Shown here: positions 9,707-18,932 of the stretch, in pieces
Numbering within the stretch: the stretch's first letter is position 1
Layout of the letters: each line of letters begins with the position of its first letter
From: Skermanella sp. TT6
Lineage (GTDB): Bacteria > Pseudomonadota > Alphaproteobacteria > Azospirillales > Azospirillaceae
Reading direction: 5' to 3'
Assembly (NCBI RefSeq): GCF_016653635.2
Contig: NZ_CP067420.1
Location: 2,053,501-2,117,500 of the forward strand
DNA: 64,000 bases
Notes under the pieces: generated by a model
The model's database searches: none
The model's input: the letters and a program-made list of their open reading frames with translations, nothing else
Told to the model about the DNA's origin: nothing
Translations under genes and position numbers: made by a program

Positions 9707-10333
9707 TCAGGCGTCCATGCTGGCCACGAAGGCGCGGATGGCGGTCTGGAATGCCTGGATCGACGCGATGTCCTGCAGGAAGAGGACATGGCCCTCGATG
9801 CGCTTCGCGAAGAGGCCGAAATCGACCCGGATGATCAGCACATAGGTGCTGGCCGTCGTCCCGGCCGCCGTTCCGATGATCTCCTCCGGCCGGCCGATCT
9901 GATAGACCGGGATCTCGGTCCTGATCTCGGAATGCAGCAAGTTGGCGAAGCTGGCGAGGCAATGGTTCAGAATGACGTTGCCGACCTCCGTCAGCGCCTC
10001 CTCCTCCAGGTCGGTCATGTCGCCCAGCGGCGGGCTGTCTGGCAGCAGCCGGCGGACCAGCTCCAGGCTGCTGCCTTCCGGGAAGATCAGCATGGCCTGG
10101 CCGTCGAAGGGGCCGGCGAAGGTTTGCCGGACCGCGCAGATCCGCTGCCCCGCCGGGCAGCCGAGCTGATCGGGGGCATCGGTCCGGCGGACGATCTCCA
10201 GGCTGGGAACGGAGAGGGCGACCTCGGCATCGACCATCTGGCCGAGCGCGCCGGCGGCCCTGCCCATACCGAGATTGAACAGTTCGATGATCGCGTCGCT
10301 TTCCGCTTCCGTCAACTGCATGACGGTCCTCAC
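9707..10333 (-). CDS. CheC-like response-regulator phosphatase
   Basis: 208 residues with two copies of the CheC/CheX/FliY active-site signature D/S-x3-E-x2-N-x22-P. The first copy starts at DAIIELFN and reaches P after exactly 22 residues. The second is EALTEVGN, again with Pro 22 residues on, and has Glu in place of the first Asp/Ser. CheC proteins remove phosphate from CheY-P. The start ATG overlaps the stop of the upstream receiver gene by 4 nt, suggesting coupled translation and a shared target. There are no chemotaxis genes around it, so it probably serves the adjacent two-component pair rather than flagellar chemotaxis (inference). Confidence 0.85.
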   Translation of the reverse strand: MRTVMQLTEAESDAIIELFNLGMGRAAGALGQMVDAEVALSVPSLEIVRRTDAPDQLGCPAGQRICAVRQTFAGPFDGQAMLIFPEGSSLELVRRLLPDSPPLGDMTDLEEEALTEVGNVILNHCLASFANLLHSEIRTEIPVYQIGRPEEIIGTAAGTTASTYVLIIRVDFGLFAKRIEGHVLFLQDIASIQAFQTAIRAFVASMDA

Positions 10334-10686
10334 GGGATCGAGGCCAGAAGGTCGCGCATCTTGTCCGGCGTGATCGGCTTCTCGACGAAGCGGAACCCCT
10401 TGTCGGTCACCTTGCGGCGGATGCTGTCCTGGACGTTCGCGGTCAGGATGCTGATGTCCAGGTCGGGAAACCGGCTGTGCAGCTCGCAGGACAGGTTCAG
10501 CCCGTCCATGCCGGGCATGTTGAAATCCACGATCGCGACGTCGGGGGTGACCTCGGCGACTTTCTCAAGGGCGTCGTCCGCGTTCTTCGCCGTGACGATC
10601 TGCCACTCCGGCCGCGCGCCGCGGACCATGCCCGATACCATGTTGCGGGCAAGCTGGCTGTCGTCGATGATCAGGATCGTGGTCAT
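10330..10686 (-). CDS. CheY-like single-domain response regulator
   Basis: 118 residues consisting only of a receiver domain. An acidic pair near the N-terminus (LIIDDSQ) is followed by the acceptor Asp in [14 protein letters not shown] Thr sits at the switch position (ILTANVQ), and the conserved Lys is in VEKPITP. There is no output domain, so it must act by protein-protein contact or as a phosphate shuttle. It is first in an operon with a CheC-like phosphatase (4-nt overlap) and a PAS histidine kinase. About 120 bp upstream separate it from the FkbM fusion gene. Confidence 0.9.
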   Translation of the reverse strand: MTTILIIDDSQLARNMVSGMVRGARPEWQIVTAKNADDALEKVAEVTPDVAIVDFNMPGMDGLNLSCELHSRFPDLDISILTANVQDSIRRKVTDKGFRFVEKPITPDKMRDLLASIP

Positions 10687-10809
10687 GAAGTGACTTTCAG
10701 AAAACTCAGAAACGCTGCCGTCCGAACCGTGTCGAACGCGCCGTCGGAGCGTCCTGGATCGTACCTACAGATATGGCCGATGAGTCATTTACAGATGCTT
10801 AAATGAAAA

Positions 10810-11973
10810 TTACTGGGATAAACGCACAAACACTCCGTCCATGGAGATCATTCGTGCCGTGCGCCGGTTGAAATAGCCCGGGATGAAGAGCGCCGGCTGG
10901 AATCCGAGCCGGGCCAGCCCGTCGATCATGTCTAGATAACCCGGCTCCCCCTGGTAGACCGGAACGACGGACAACTCCAGCTGGATGCAGCTGATCCGGT
11001 CGAGCCGGCCGGCGGCGCCGTCCAGGACGGCGGATTCGGTGCCCTGGGTATCGATCTTCAGGAAGCAGCGGTCGCCGGGCGCCACATGCGCGTCGAACAC
11101 CTCGTCGAGCCGCGTGATCGGCACCGTGACCGACCCGGTATAGGCGGCGCTGTCGAGCAGTTCGCCCATCTCCGGCCGGAACGGCAGGGTCGAGCTCATG
11201 TCCGACTCCGCGGAGACATTGAGCGTGACGGTGCCGCGGTCGGCACCGAGCGCCGCCTGCGGGGCGATCTGCCACAGCCGGTCTCCGGCGGCGGCGCGGG
11301 CGAGGGCGGCCCTCGCCTCCGGCAGCGGCTCGAACGAGACGATCCTGCCGTCATATCCGCCGTGCCGCAGGCGCGTCGCGTACTGCCCGACATTGGCGCC
11401 GACGTCCAGCACCACGGTGATGCCGTGGTGCTCCAGGATGCGGGCCAGGGACCGCGTTTCCTTGCTCACGGCGACCGGCTTGGCGAAGTGGTACTCGACG
11501 CTGTTGCTGAGGTCGTGCAGTTCCCGCAGCTCCGTTCCGCGCCGGAAGCCCAGTCGCTGGTAGAGGCGATGGGCGTCGAGGAACCGGGTGTCGCTCCACA
11601 GCTCCAGCACCGGGGCGCCACGCCGGGCGGCCTCCGCTTCCACCAGCCGGACCAGGTGCGATCCCAGGCCGGTGCCTCGGGCGCTGCGGTCCACATAGAG
11701 CTTCTTCAGCTCCCAATGCCCGTCGGCGGAGCCCAGGGGGCGGCCGCCGACCATGCCGACGATGCGGCCGTCCGAGGGGGACTCGGCGACCCAGAAGCGG
11801 CCGCCATGGCCGGCATAGGCCGTCGCGATGGCGCGCAGGTCCGGCTCCTCCCCGTCCACGTCGAGCACGCAGCCGGGATACTCGGCGAACACGTCGGCCA
11901 TCAGACGGATAAGCTGGTCCGCGTCGCCGTCCCGGCCGTCGCGCACCACGGGAAATGCGTCGGCGCCGCTCAC
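10810..11973 (-). CDS. GNAT acetyltransferase-FkbM methyltransferase fusion
   Basis: 387 residues from GTG 11973, whose GTGA overlaps the stop of the aminotransferase gene. Residues ~1-150 are a GNAT N-acetyltransferase with the acetyl-CoA loop region LYVDRSARGTGLGSHLV and the C-terminal RLGFRRGTEL motif. Residues ~160-387 are an FkbM-type SAM-dependent methyltransferase with VVLDVGANVGQYA, then IVSFEPLPEA and FLKIDTQGTE. Both families are usually single-domain proteins. No frameshift or start site lies at the junction (PVAVSKETRSLARILEHHG), so it reads as a true fusion. Substrates are unknown. FkbM enzymes methylate hydroxyl or carboxyl groups on sugars or lipids. Confidence 0.85.
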   Translation of the reverse strand: MSGADAFPVVRDGRDGDADQLIRLMADVFAEYPGCVLDVDGEEPDLRAIATAYAGHGGRFWVAESPSDGRIVGMVGGRPLGSADGHWELKKLYVDRSARGTGLGSHLVRLVEAEAARRGAPVLELWSDTRFLDAHRLYQRLGFRRGTELRELHDLSNSVEYHFAKPVAVSKETRSLARILEHHGITVVLDVGANVGQYATRLRHGGYDGRIVSFEPLPEARAALARAAAGDRLWQIAPQAALGADRGTVTLNVSAESDMSSTLPFRPEMGELLDSAAYTGSVTVPITRLDEVFDAHVAPGDRCFLKIDTQGTESAVLDGAAGRLDRISCIQLELSVVPVYQGEPGYLDMIDGLARLGFQPALFIPGYFNRRTARMISMDGVFVRLSQ

Positions 11974-12809
11974 CGGTGCGCGAAGTCCCAGTAGAGGTCG
12001 CGGGCACGCTTGAAGACCGGGCCGGGCTCGAAGCGGCTGTCCTCGACCCGGGTGACCGGGACGACCTTGGAATAGTTGCCGGTGGAGAACACCTCGTCGG
12101 CGTCCATCAATTCGGCCCAGGTGATCGTGCGCTCGAACACCGGGACCCCCGCGTCGCGCAGCAGCTGCGCCACCCGCTGGCGCGTGATGCCGTTCAGGAA
12201 GGTGCCGTTGCAAACCGGCGTATGGGCCGCGCCGTCCTTGGCGATGAACAGGTTGGCGGTCGCGAACTCCGCGACGTTGCCCAGCGGGTCCAGCAGGATC
12301 GCATTGTCGAAGCCGCGGCCCTGCGCCTCGCGAAGCGCCAGGCCGGCGTTGGGGTAGAGGGCGGAGGCCTTGGCGTCCGTCGGGGCCGTGCCGGGCAGGG
12401 GCCGCCGCCTGGTCGACAGGCAGGCGGTGAACCCCGTCACCGGAGGCATCGGCGATTCATGGACGGTCAGCGCGAAGGCGGTGCTCGCCGGATCGGGCAT
12501 AACCCAGCCTGCCTCGGCGAAGAACATCGGGCGGATGTAAAGCGCCGTGCCGGGCGGGAAGCGGCCGATGCCGTCGATCGCCAGTTCCTGGATCTCTCCG
12601 GCCGTCAGCATGGGCGCCAGCCCCAGGGCGTGGCCGGACGCGATCAGCCGCTCGCAATGGCGGTCCAGGTCGGGGGCCACGCCCTCGAACGCGCGGGCGC
12701 CGTCGAAAACGACCGACGACAGCCACATGCAATGGTTCATCGGGCCGATGATCCCCGGATTGCCTTCGAGCCACTGCCCCTTGAAGAAGGTGAGCGCGCT
12801 GCCGGCCAT
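11970..12809 (-). CDS. Branched-chain amino-acid aminotransferase family (class IV PLP)
   Basis: 279 residues from ATG 12809 (MAGSALTFFKGQW); an upstream in-frame start at 12869 seems less likely. Class IV aminotransferase landmarks are VFDGARAFEGVAPDLDRH near residue 35, the PLP-lysine region TDAKASALYPNAGLALREA, and the cofactor loop NVAEFATANLF with TFLNGITRQRV after it. It fits IlvE-like or the D-amino-acid transaminase branch, so the exact substrate is uncertain. Its stop overlaps the GTG of the GNAT-FkbM fusion, so the two are cotranscribed and translationally coupled. This hints at a shared role, perhaps in modifying an amino-acid-derived compound (inference). Confidence 0.85.
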   Translation of the reverse strand: MAGSALTFFKGQWLEGNPGIIGPMNHCMWLSSVVFDGARAFEGVAPDLDRHCERLIASGHALGLAPMLTAGEIQELAIDGIGRFPPGTALYIRPMFFAEAGWVMPDPASTAFALTVHESPMPPVTGFTACLSTRRRPLPGTAPTDAKASALYPNAGLALREAQGRGFDNAILLDPLGNVAEFATANLFIAKDGAAHTPVCNGTFLNGITRQRVAQLLRDAGVPVFERTITWAELMDADEVFSTGNYSKVVPVTRVEDSRFEPGPVFKRARDLYWDFAHR

Positions 12810-12943
12810 GAATCGTACTCCACTGTTTTGCGCTGCGCCGGGGCCGGATTGCCCCGGTTGGATGGTCAACCGATTTGCCTACACCATATCTCCGGTCCGC
12901 CCATGAACCAATGGCAAGCATGCCCACGCGGGCCCGGAATGCC

Positions 12944-14233
12944 TCATTCCGCGGCACGCCGCCCGCCAAGCCGGCTTTCCGGCAGGTCCAGGGAGAGCTG
13001 GGGTTCCTCCTCGCCGCGCGGGTCCAGGGGGGCGACCACGGGCGTGGTCCGCGGCAGGCTGCGGAACGGGCCCTGCGCCTCGGACGGCGGAGCGGCGCGC
13101 TTGGCCGTACGGTACAGCCCGAATACCACGGCCGCCGCGGCGCCGGCCCCGGTGAAGGCGAACAGCCCCGGGCCGCCCAGGACAGACATCACGGCGGAGC
13201 CCGCCAGAGGCCCCATCGTGGCGCCGACCGAATAGGCGAGGATCAGTCCGCCGCTGGCCTGCACCAGCTCCGACTTGTCGATATGGTCGTTGGTGTGGGC
13301 GACGCAGACGGGATAGAGCGTGAAGGACAGTCCGCCGAACAGTGCCGCCACCAGCATCAGCATCAGGTCGCCTCCGATCTCGGACGCCGTGATCATGCCG
13401 ACGCTGACCGCCGCCGTGGCCGCCGACAGGGCGATGATCACGGTGCGGCGGTCGAACACGTCCGACAGCTTGCCCAGCGGCCATTGCAGCGCCACGCCGC
13501 CCAGGATGATAACGGTCATGAACAGCGCGGTGCCCGCCGTCCCGAATCCCTGCTGGGTGCCGTAGACCGGCGCCAGGCCGTAGATGGCGCCGGTCACGAT
13601 GCCGCTGACGAAGGTCCCGAAGATCCCCAGCGGCGACGCCTCGTACAGCCGCCGGATGCCGAAGGAGGCGATGTCGGGCAGCAGGGGCGGGGCCTTGCGG
13701 GTCAGCGCCACCGGCACCAGCGCCAGCGAGGTCAGCATCGAGATCGCGATGAACCGCAGCATGCCCGTCGGGTCGTCCAGGTTCAGCAGCTGCTGCCCGA
13801 TCGCCATGGCGCCGTAGAGCGTGATCATGTAGAGCGACAGCATCTGCCCGCGCGTCCGGCTGGTCGCCCGGTCGTTCAGCCAGCTCTCGATGCACATGAA
13901 CAGCCCGGCCATGCAGAAGCCCTCGGCCAGCCTCAGCACCGCCCACAGCGGCAGGCTGAGATAGAGCGCGTGCCCCAGGGTCGCGGCGGAGAACACCGAC
14001 GCGAAGGCGGAGAAGGCCCGGATATGACCGACCTTCGCGATGACCCGGTAGCCGAACAGCGACCCCGCGGTCAGCCCGGCATAATAGGCCGCCATGACGA
14101 AGCCGATCGCGACCGGCCCGACCCCCGTGGCGGTCAGCCGCACGCCGACCAGGGTGCTGAGCATTCCGCTGCCCAGCATCAGCAGGGCGACGGCGGTCAG
14201 CAGGGAGGAGATGGATCGGACGATCGGCAGCAT
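12944..14233 (-). CDS. MFS permease, YcaD-like
   Basis: 429 residues with twelve predicted hydrophobic segments in two six-helix halves. The first cytoplasmic loop (FGYRVIAKVGHIRAF) and the central loop after helix six (LTRKAPPLLPD) match the YcaD-type MFS family. The C-terminal ~50 residues are a soluble Pro- and Glu-rich tail. The substrate is unknown; YcaD-like carriers are generally uncharacterised. It is transcribed divergently from the peptide ABC importer across ~240 bp that contain a palindromic operator candidate. Confidence 0.85.
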   Translation of the reverse strand: MLPIVRSISSLLTAVALLMLGSGMLSTLVGVRLTATGVGPVAIGFVMAAYYAGLTAGSLFGYRVIAKVGHIRAFSAFASVFSAATLGHALYLSLPLWAVLRLAEGFCMAGLFMCIESWLNDRATSRTRGQMLSLYMITLYGAMAIGQQLLNLDDPTGMLRFIAISMLTSLALVPVALTRKAPPLLPDIASFGIRRLYEASPLGIFGTFVSGIVTGAIYGLAPVYGTQQGFGTAGTALFMTVIILGGVALQWPLGKLSDVFDRRTVIIALSAATAAVSVGMITASEIGGDLMLMLVAALFGGLSFTLYPVCVAHTNDHIDKSELVQASGGLILAYSVGATMGPLAGSAVMSVLGGPGLFAFTGAGAAAAVVFGLYRTAKRAAPPSEAQGPFRSLPRTTPVVAPLDPRGEEEPQLSLDLPESRLGGRRAAE

Positions 14234-14360
14234 GATGGATGGGGCGCTTGCTCAGAGGGACGGATGCGGCGGGCGCATCCTGCCCCGTCGGCAAGCCCGG
14301 CGCGACCCCCAAAAGCCAAGGGGCAGCAATTCCATCGCGCCGCTTCTCCAGGTGCGTCGC

Positions 14361-14385
14361 TTGACAGGACCTGACCGGACGGTCA
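14361..14385 (+). promoter_or_regulatory. -35-like TTGACA with overlapping palindrome, operator candidate
   Basis: A perfect TTGACA lies at 14361-14366. Just downstream is the inverted repeat TGACC-GGAC-GGTCA (14372-14385), which would sit between -35 and -10. The site lies about 90 bp ahead of the ABC importer's first gene and in the divergent region with the MFS gene. This layout is typical for a repressor operator of the TetR or GntR type. No regulator gene is adjacent and the -10 element is weak, so the call is tentative. Confidence 0.35.
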
Positions 14386-14473
14386 ATCCTTCGCAGGCGC
14401 ATCGAAGCCCGACGCCGGGACCGGACAGGGCAAACGAATCAACAAGATGCCAGGACAGGAGAGAGGCCGCGTC

Positions 14474-16087
14474 ATGGATAAGTTCGCCCGGAATCTTATG
14501 GGAGCCGCCTTCGTGGCGCTCGCGGTCGTGGGAACCGGCGTGGGGGCCGGAACGCAGGCCCTGGCGGACACGCCGAAGGACGCGCTGGTGATGGCCTGGC
14601 AGTTCGACGATATCATCAGCCTCGATCCCGCCGAGATCTTCGAGCTGTCCGGCGCCGAGTACGGTGCCCAGGTCTACGAGCGGCTGATCTCCTACGACGT
14701 GAACGATGTCAGCAAGATCCTGCCCGGGCTGGCGGAGAGCTGGGAGGTTTCGGACGACGGCAAGACCTATACCTTCAAGATCCGCGACGGAGTCGAGTTC
14801 CATTCCGGCAACGCCCTCGCCGCGGAGGACGCCGCCTATTCGCTCCGCCGCGCGGTCAAGCTGAACAAGTCCCCGGCCTTCATCCTGACCCAGTTCGGCT
14901 TCACCAAGGACAACGTGGACCAGAAGGTCCGGGCCACCGATGCCCGGACGCTGGTGATGGAGACCGACCAGGCCTACGCGCCGACTTTCGTGCTGTATTG
15001 CCTGACCGCCGGCGTCGCCTCCATCGTCGACTCCAAGCTGGTCCAGCAGAACGAGAAGGACGGCGACTTCGGGACCAACTGGCTGAAGACCAATTCCGCC
15101 GGCTCCGGCCCGTTCAAGCTCCGCCAGTGGAAAGCCAGCGAGATGCTGATGCTGGATGCCTATCCGGGCTACTGGCAGGGCGGTCCGGCCATGAAGCGGG
15201 TGATCATCCGCCACATCCCCGAGCCCGCCACCCAGCGGCTCCTGCTGGAGAAGGGCGACGTTGATGTTGCGCGCAACCTCAAGCCGGAGCAGTTCGAGCC
15301 GCTCCGCGCGTCCAAGGACATCCGGCTGGTCGAGGCGCCCAAGGGCACGCTCTGGTACATAAGCCTCAACCAGAAGAACGAGATCCTCGCCAAGCCCGAG
15401 GTCCGAAAGGCGATGCGCCATCTCGTCGATTACGACGCCATGCGCGGCAGCATCATGAACGGCCTCGGCACCGTCCACCAGGCCTTCCTGCCCAAGGGCT
15501 TCCTGGGCGCGGTGGAGGACAAGCCGTTCAAGTACGATCCGGCGAAGGCGCGGGAACTGCTGGCCGCCGCCGGATACCCCGACGGCTTCACCGTGACAAT
15601 GGACGTGCGCAACACCTCGCCGACCATGGACATGGCGCAGACCATCCAGGCCAGCGCCGCGGCGGCCGGGGTCAAGATCGAGCTGCTGCCCATGGACGGC
15701 AAGCAGGCGCTGACCAAGTACCGGGCGCGCAACCAGGACATCTATATCGGCCAGTGGGGGCCCGACTACCAGGACCCGCACACCAACGCCGAGACCTTCG
15801 CGTCCAACCCGAACAATGCGGACGACGGTGCGTCCAAGACGCTCGCGTGGCGTAACGCCTGGGACATTCCCGAGCTTACGAAGAAGACGGCCTCGGCCGT
15901 GCTGGAGCGCGACGCCTCCAAGCGGGCCGAGACTTATCGTGAGCTCCAGAAGACGGTGATGGAGGACAGCCCCTTCGTCATCATGTTCCAGCAGGTCGAG
16001 GTCCCCGCGGTGCGGACCAACGTGGAAGGGCTGGTCTGGGGGCCCAGCTTCGACACCAACCTGTATCGGCTCGCGACCAAGAAGTAG
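14474..16087 (+). CDS. Peptide-type ABC transporter substrate-binding protein
   Basis: 537 residues of the SBP family 5 (DppA/OppA/NikA type) from ATG 14474, which follows ggagag. A Sec signal peptide covers about 31 residues (ends GTQALA before DTPKDA). The body has the family's AESWEVSDDGKTYTFKIRDG and the C-terminal FVIMFQQVEVPAVRTNVEG region. It binds ligand in the periplasm and delivers it to the permease pair encoded next. Ligands of this family include dipeptides, oligopeptides, nickel chelates and sugar oligomers; the sequence does not decide among them. It is the first gene of a five-gene operon. Confidence 0.92.
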   Translation: MDKFARNLMGAAFVALAVVGTGVGAGTQALADTPKDALVMAWQFDDIISLDPAEIFELSGAEYGAQVYERLISYDVNDVSKILPGLAESWEVSDDGKTYTFKIRDGVEFHSGNALAAEDAAYSLRRAVKLNKSPAFILTQFGFTKDNVDQKVRATDARTLVMETDQAYAPTFVLYCLTAGVASIVDSKLVQQNEKDGDFGTNWLKTNSAGSGPFKLRQWKASEMLMLDAYPGYWQGGPAMKRVIIRHIPEPATQRLLLEKGDVDVARNLKPEQFEPLRASKDIRLVEAPKGTLWYISLNQKNEILAKPEVRKAMRHLVDYDAMRGSIMNGLGTVHQAFLPKGFLGAVEDKPFKYDPAKARELLAAAGYPDGFTVTMDVRNTSPTMDMAQTIQASAAAAGVKIELLPMDGKQALTKYRARNQDIYIGQWGPDYQDPHTNAETFASNPNNADDGASKTLAWRNAWDIPELTKKTASAVLERDASKRAETYRELQKTVMEDSPFVIMFQQVEVPAVRTNVEGLVWGPSFDTNLYRLATKK

Positions 16088-16093
16088 CGGGTC

Positions 16094-17164
16094 TTGACCG
16101 ACATCGTCAAAGCGGGCGGCAACACCGCCGCCCGGCGGCCCCGGCGCCCCGCCGGGCCGCTGCGGGGGGTCGCCGGGCTGCTGGCCTCGGTGGCGCTGAC
16201 GCTTCTCGGGTTGCTGCTGGTGACCTTCCTCATCGGCCGGGTCGTGCCGATCGACCCGGTGCTCGCCGCCGTCGGCGACCGCGCCAATGCCGAGACCTAC
16301 GAGCGGATGCGGCAGGAGCTGGGTCTGGACCTGCCGCTGTGGCAGCAGTTCGGCCTGTACGTCGCCGACGTGGCGCGCGGCGATCTCGGCACCTCGGTGC
16401 TGACCTCGCGGCCGGTGCTGGAGGACGTCGCCCGCGTCTTTCCCGCCACGCTGGAACTGGCGACCGCGGCCGTCATCATAGGGGTGGTGCTGGGCATTCC
16501 CGCCGGGGTGATGGCCGCCGTCCATCGCGGCCGCTGGCCCGACCATCTGGTGCGCGTATTGGGGCTGGTCGGCTATTCCGTGCCGGTGTTCTGGCTGGGG
16601 CTGGTCGGGCTGCTGCTGTTCTACGCCAAGCTGGACTGGGCGCCCGGGCCGGGCAGGCTGGACGTCTTCTACGACGGGCTGGTCGATCCGGTGACCGGCA
16701 TCCTGACCGTGGACGCGCTGCTGGCCGGCGAGACCGAGATCTTCTGGAACGCGCTGTCCCACCTGGTCCTGCCGGCCTCCATCCTGGGCTATTTCAGCAT
16801 CGCCTATATCAGCCGCATGACCCGAAGCTTCATGCTGGACCAGCTCAGGCAGGAATACATCACGACCGCCCGGGTCAAGGGCCTGTCCGAAGCCCGCGTG
16901 GTCTGGCGCCACGCGCTGGGCAACATCGCGGTGCCGCTGATCACGGTGGTGGCGCTGTCCTACGCCACCCTGCTGGAAGGCTCCGTCCTGACCGAGACGG
17001 TGTTCGCCTGGCCCGGCCTGGGCCAGTACATCACCAACAGCCTGCTGAGCGCTGACATGAACGCCGTGCTGGGCGGCACCCTGGTGGTGGGAGCCGTCTT
17101 CATCGGGCTGAACCTCCTGTCCGACCTGCTGTACCGGCTGCTGGACCCGAGGGCGCGGCGATGA
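16094..17164 (+). CDS. Peptide-type ABC transporter permease (DppB-like)
   Basis: 356 residues with six transmembrane segments and the EAA loop typical of BPD_transp_1 permeases (TTARVKGLSEARVVWRHALGN). The first codon appears to be TTG 16094, 6 bp after the binding-protein stop; no ATG or GTG gives a complete first helix. The N-terminus is Arg/Pro-rich before the first membrane helix, and the large periplasmic loop after helix one (DPVLAAVGDRANAETYERM) fits DppB. Its stop overlaps the ATG of the second permease (ATGA), so the two halves of the channel should be made in equal amounts. Confidence 0.92.
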   Translation: MTDIVKAGGNTAARRPRRPAGPLRGVAGLLASVALTLLGLLLVTFLIGRVVPIDPVLAAVGDRANAETYERMRQELGLDLPLWQQFGLYVADVARGDLGTSVLTSRPVLEDVARVFPATLELATAAVIIGVVLGIPAGVMAAVHRGRWPDHLVRVLGLVGYSVPVFWLGLVGLLLFYAKLDWAPGPGRLDVFYDGLVDPVTGILTVDALLAGETEIFWNALSHLVLPASILGYFSIAYISRMTRSFMLDQLRQEYITTARVKGLSEARVVWRHALGNIAVPLITVVALSYATLLEGSVLTETVFAWPGLGQYITNSLLSADMNAVLGGTLVVGAVFIGLNLLSDLLYRLLDPRARR

Positions 17165-18075
17165 CCGGCGCATCCATGAAGGGAGGCCTGCGCGACTGGC
17201 TGCTGACCGACACGCCGCGCTCGCGGGGGCAGGCGCGGCTTGGCCGGCTCTATGCCGGCTGGCTGGCTTTCTCGCGCAACCGGCTCGCCATGGTCGGCTT
17301 CTTCATCATCGCGGCCCTGGTCCTGGTCGCCCTGTTCGCCCCGCTGATCGCCACCCAGTCGCCCTACGACCAGGACCTCGCCAACCGCCTCCAGCCGCCC
17401 GGCGCTGCCCATTGGTTCGGAACCGACCAGTTCGGTCGCGACATCTTCTCGCGCGTCGTCCATGGCTCGCGGCTGACGCTCTACATCGTGCTCCTGGTCG
17501 CGGTGACCGCCCCGGTGGTCGGGCTGCTGATCGGCACCGTGTCCGGCTATCTCGGCGGCTGGACCGACATCGTGCTGATGCGCATCACCGACATCTTCCT
17601 GGCCTTCCCCAAGCTGATCCTGGCGCTGGCCTTCGTCGCGGCGCTGGGGCCGGGGATCGAGAACGCGGTCATCGCCATCGCGATCACCTCCTGGCCGCCC
17701 TATGCCCGCATCGCCCGGGCGGAAACCATGACGATCCGCCACAGCGACTTCATCAGCGCCGTCCGCCTGCAAGGCGCCTCTCCGGTGAGGATCATCGCGG
17801 GGCACGTGATCCCGCTCTGCACCTCCTCCCTGATCGTGCGGGTGACGCTCGACATGGCCGGCATCATCCTGACCGCCGCGGGCCTGGGCTTCCTGGGTCT
17901 GGGAGCCCAGCCGCCGCTGCCGGAATGGGGCGCCATGATCTCGACCGGGCGCCAGTACCTGCTGGAGCAGTGGTGGGTCGCCACCCTGCCGGGACTGGCG
18001 ATCTTCGTGGTCAGCCTGGGATTCAACCTGCTGGGCGACGGTCTGCGCGACGTGCTGGACCCCAAGAACGGATGA
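17161..18075 (+). CDS. Peptide-type ABC transporter permease (DppC-like)
   Basis: 304 residues with a short cytoplasmic N-terminus followed by six membrane helices. The DppC hallmark periplasmic segment AAHWFGTDQFGRDIFSRVVHG lies near residues 80-100. The EAA loop (SAVRLQGASPVRIIAGHVIP) contacts the ATPases. It shares ATGA overlaps with both the upstream permease and the downstream ATPase gene. Together with DppB-like it forms the membrane channel of the importer. Confidence 0.93.
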   Translation: MTGASMKGGLRDWLLTDTPRSRGQARLGRLYAGWLAFSRNRLAMVGFFIIAALVLVALFAPLIATQSPYDQDLANRLQPPGAAHWFGTDQFGRDIFSRVVHGSRLTLYIVLLVAVTAPVVGLLIGTVSGYLGGWTDIVLMRITDIFLAFPKLILALAFVAALGPGIENAVIAIAITSWPPYARIARAETMTIRHSDFISAVRLQGASPVRIIAGHVIPLCTSSLIVRVTLDMAGIILTAAGLGFLGLGAQPPLPEWGAMISTGRQYLLEQWWVATLPGLAIFVVSLGFNLLGDGLRDVLDPKNG

Positions 18076-18932
18076 CTTCCCTGACACCTCCTCTCCTCAC
18101 CGTCGAAAACCTGCGCGTCCGCTTTCCGGCGCGCGACGGCTTCACCGAGGCCGTCCGCGGCGTCTCCTTCACCGTCGGGCGGGAGAAGCTGGGGATCGTC
18201 GGCGAGTCCGGCTCCGGCAAATCCATGACGGGGCGAGCCGTCCTGCGCCTCGTCCCGCCGCCGGGCGAGGTCTCCGCCGACCGGATCGAGTTCGACGGCA
18301 TGGACCTGAGCACGGCTTCCGAACGGACGATGCGCGGCATCCGCGGCCGGCGCATCTCCATGGTCATGCAGGACCCCAAGTTCTCGCTCAATCCCGTGAT
18401 GACCGTCGGCCGCCAGATCGCGGAAGCCTACCAGGTCCACAGCGGGGCGGGCCGGCGCGACGCCCGGCGGCGCGCGCTGGAGATGCTGGAAGCCGTCCGC
18501 ATCCGCGATCCGGAGCGGGTGTTCGACCTGTACCCGCACGAGGTTTCCGGCGGGATGGGTCAGCGCATCATGATCGCGATGATGCTGATCCCCGACCCCG
18601 ACCTGCTGATCGCGGACGAGCCGACATCGGCGCTGGATGTCACGGTCCAGATGCAGGTGCTGGCGATCATGGACGAGCTGTGCGGCAGGCGGGGCATGGG
18701 GCTGGTCTTCATCAGCCACGACCTCAACCTGGTCGCCTCGTTCTGCGATCGCATCCTGATCATGTATGCCGGCCGCGTGGTCGAGACCTGCCGCGCCGAC
18801 GAACTGCACGACGCCATGCATCCCTATACCAGGGGACTGCTCGACAGTCTTCCCCGGTTGGACGAGACGCGGCCCGAACTGCCGGTCCTGGACCGCGACC
18901 CCGCCTGGATCGGGACAGGGAGCGGCCGATGA
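18072..18932 (+). CDS. Peptide-type ABC transporter ATPase (DppD-like)
   Basis: 286 residues from ATG 18072, overlapping the upstream stop by 4 nt. Walker A is GESGSGKS, the signature is VSGGMGQR, Walker B is LLIADEPT and the H-loop is ISHD. It is somewhat shorter than typical DppD (about 320 residues): the C-terminal oligopeptide/dipeptide domain is reduced to PYTRGLLDSLPRL and a short tail. The signature reads GGMGQR rather than GGMRQR, a common variant. It pairs with the next ATPase to drive uptake. Confidence 0.92.
   Translation: MTSLTPPLLTVENLRVRFPARDGFTEAVRGVSFTVGREKLGIVGESGSGKSMTGRAVLRLVPPPGEVSADRIEFDGMDLSTASERTMRGIRGRRISMVMQDPKFSLNPVMTVGRQIAEAYQVHSGAGRRDARRRALEMLEAVRIRDPERVFDLYPHEVSGGMGQRIMIAMMLIPDPDLLIADEPTSALDVTVQMQVLAIMDELCGRRGMGLVFISHDLNLVASFCDRILIMYAGRVVETCRADELHDAMHPYTRGLLDSLPRLDETRPELPVLDRDPAWIGTGSGR

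Noticed and set aside
14252-17173. A 973-codon open frame on the - strand.
   Set aside because: It lies opposite the ABC importer genes, whose motifs are clear; its composition is that of an antisense shadow.
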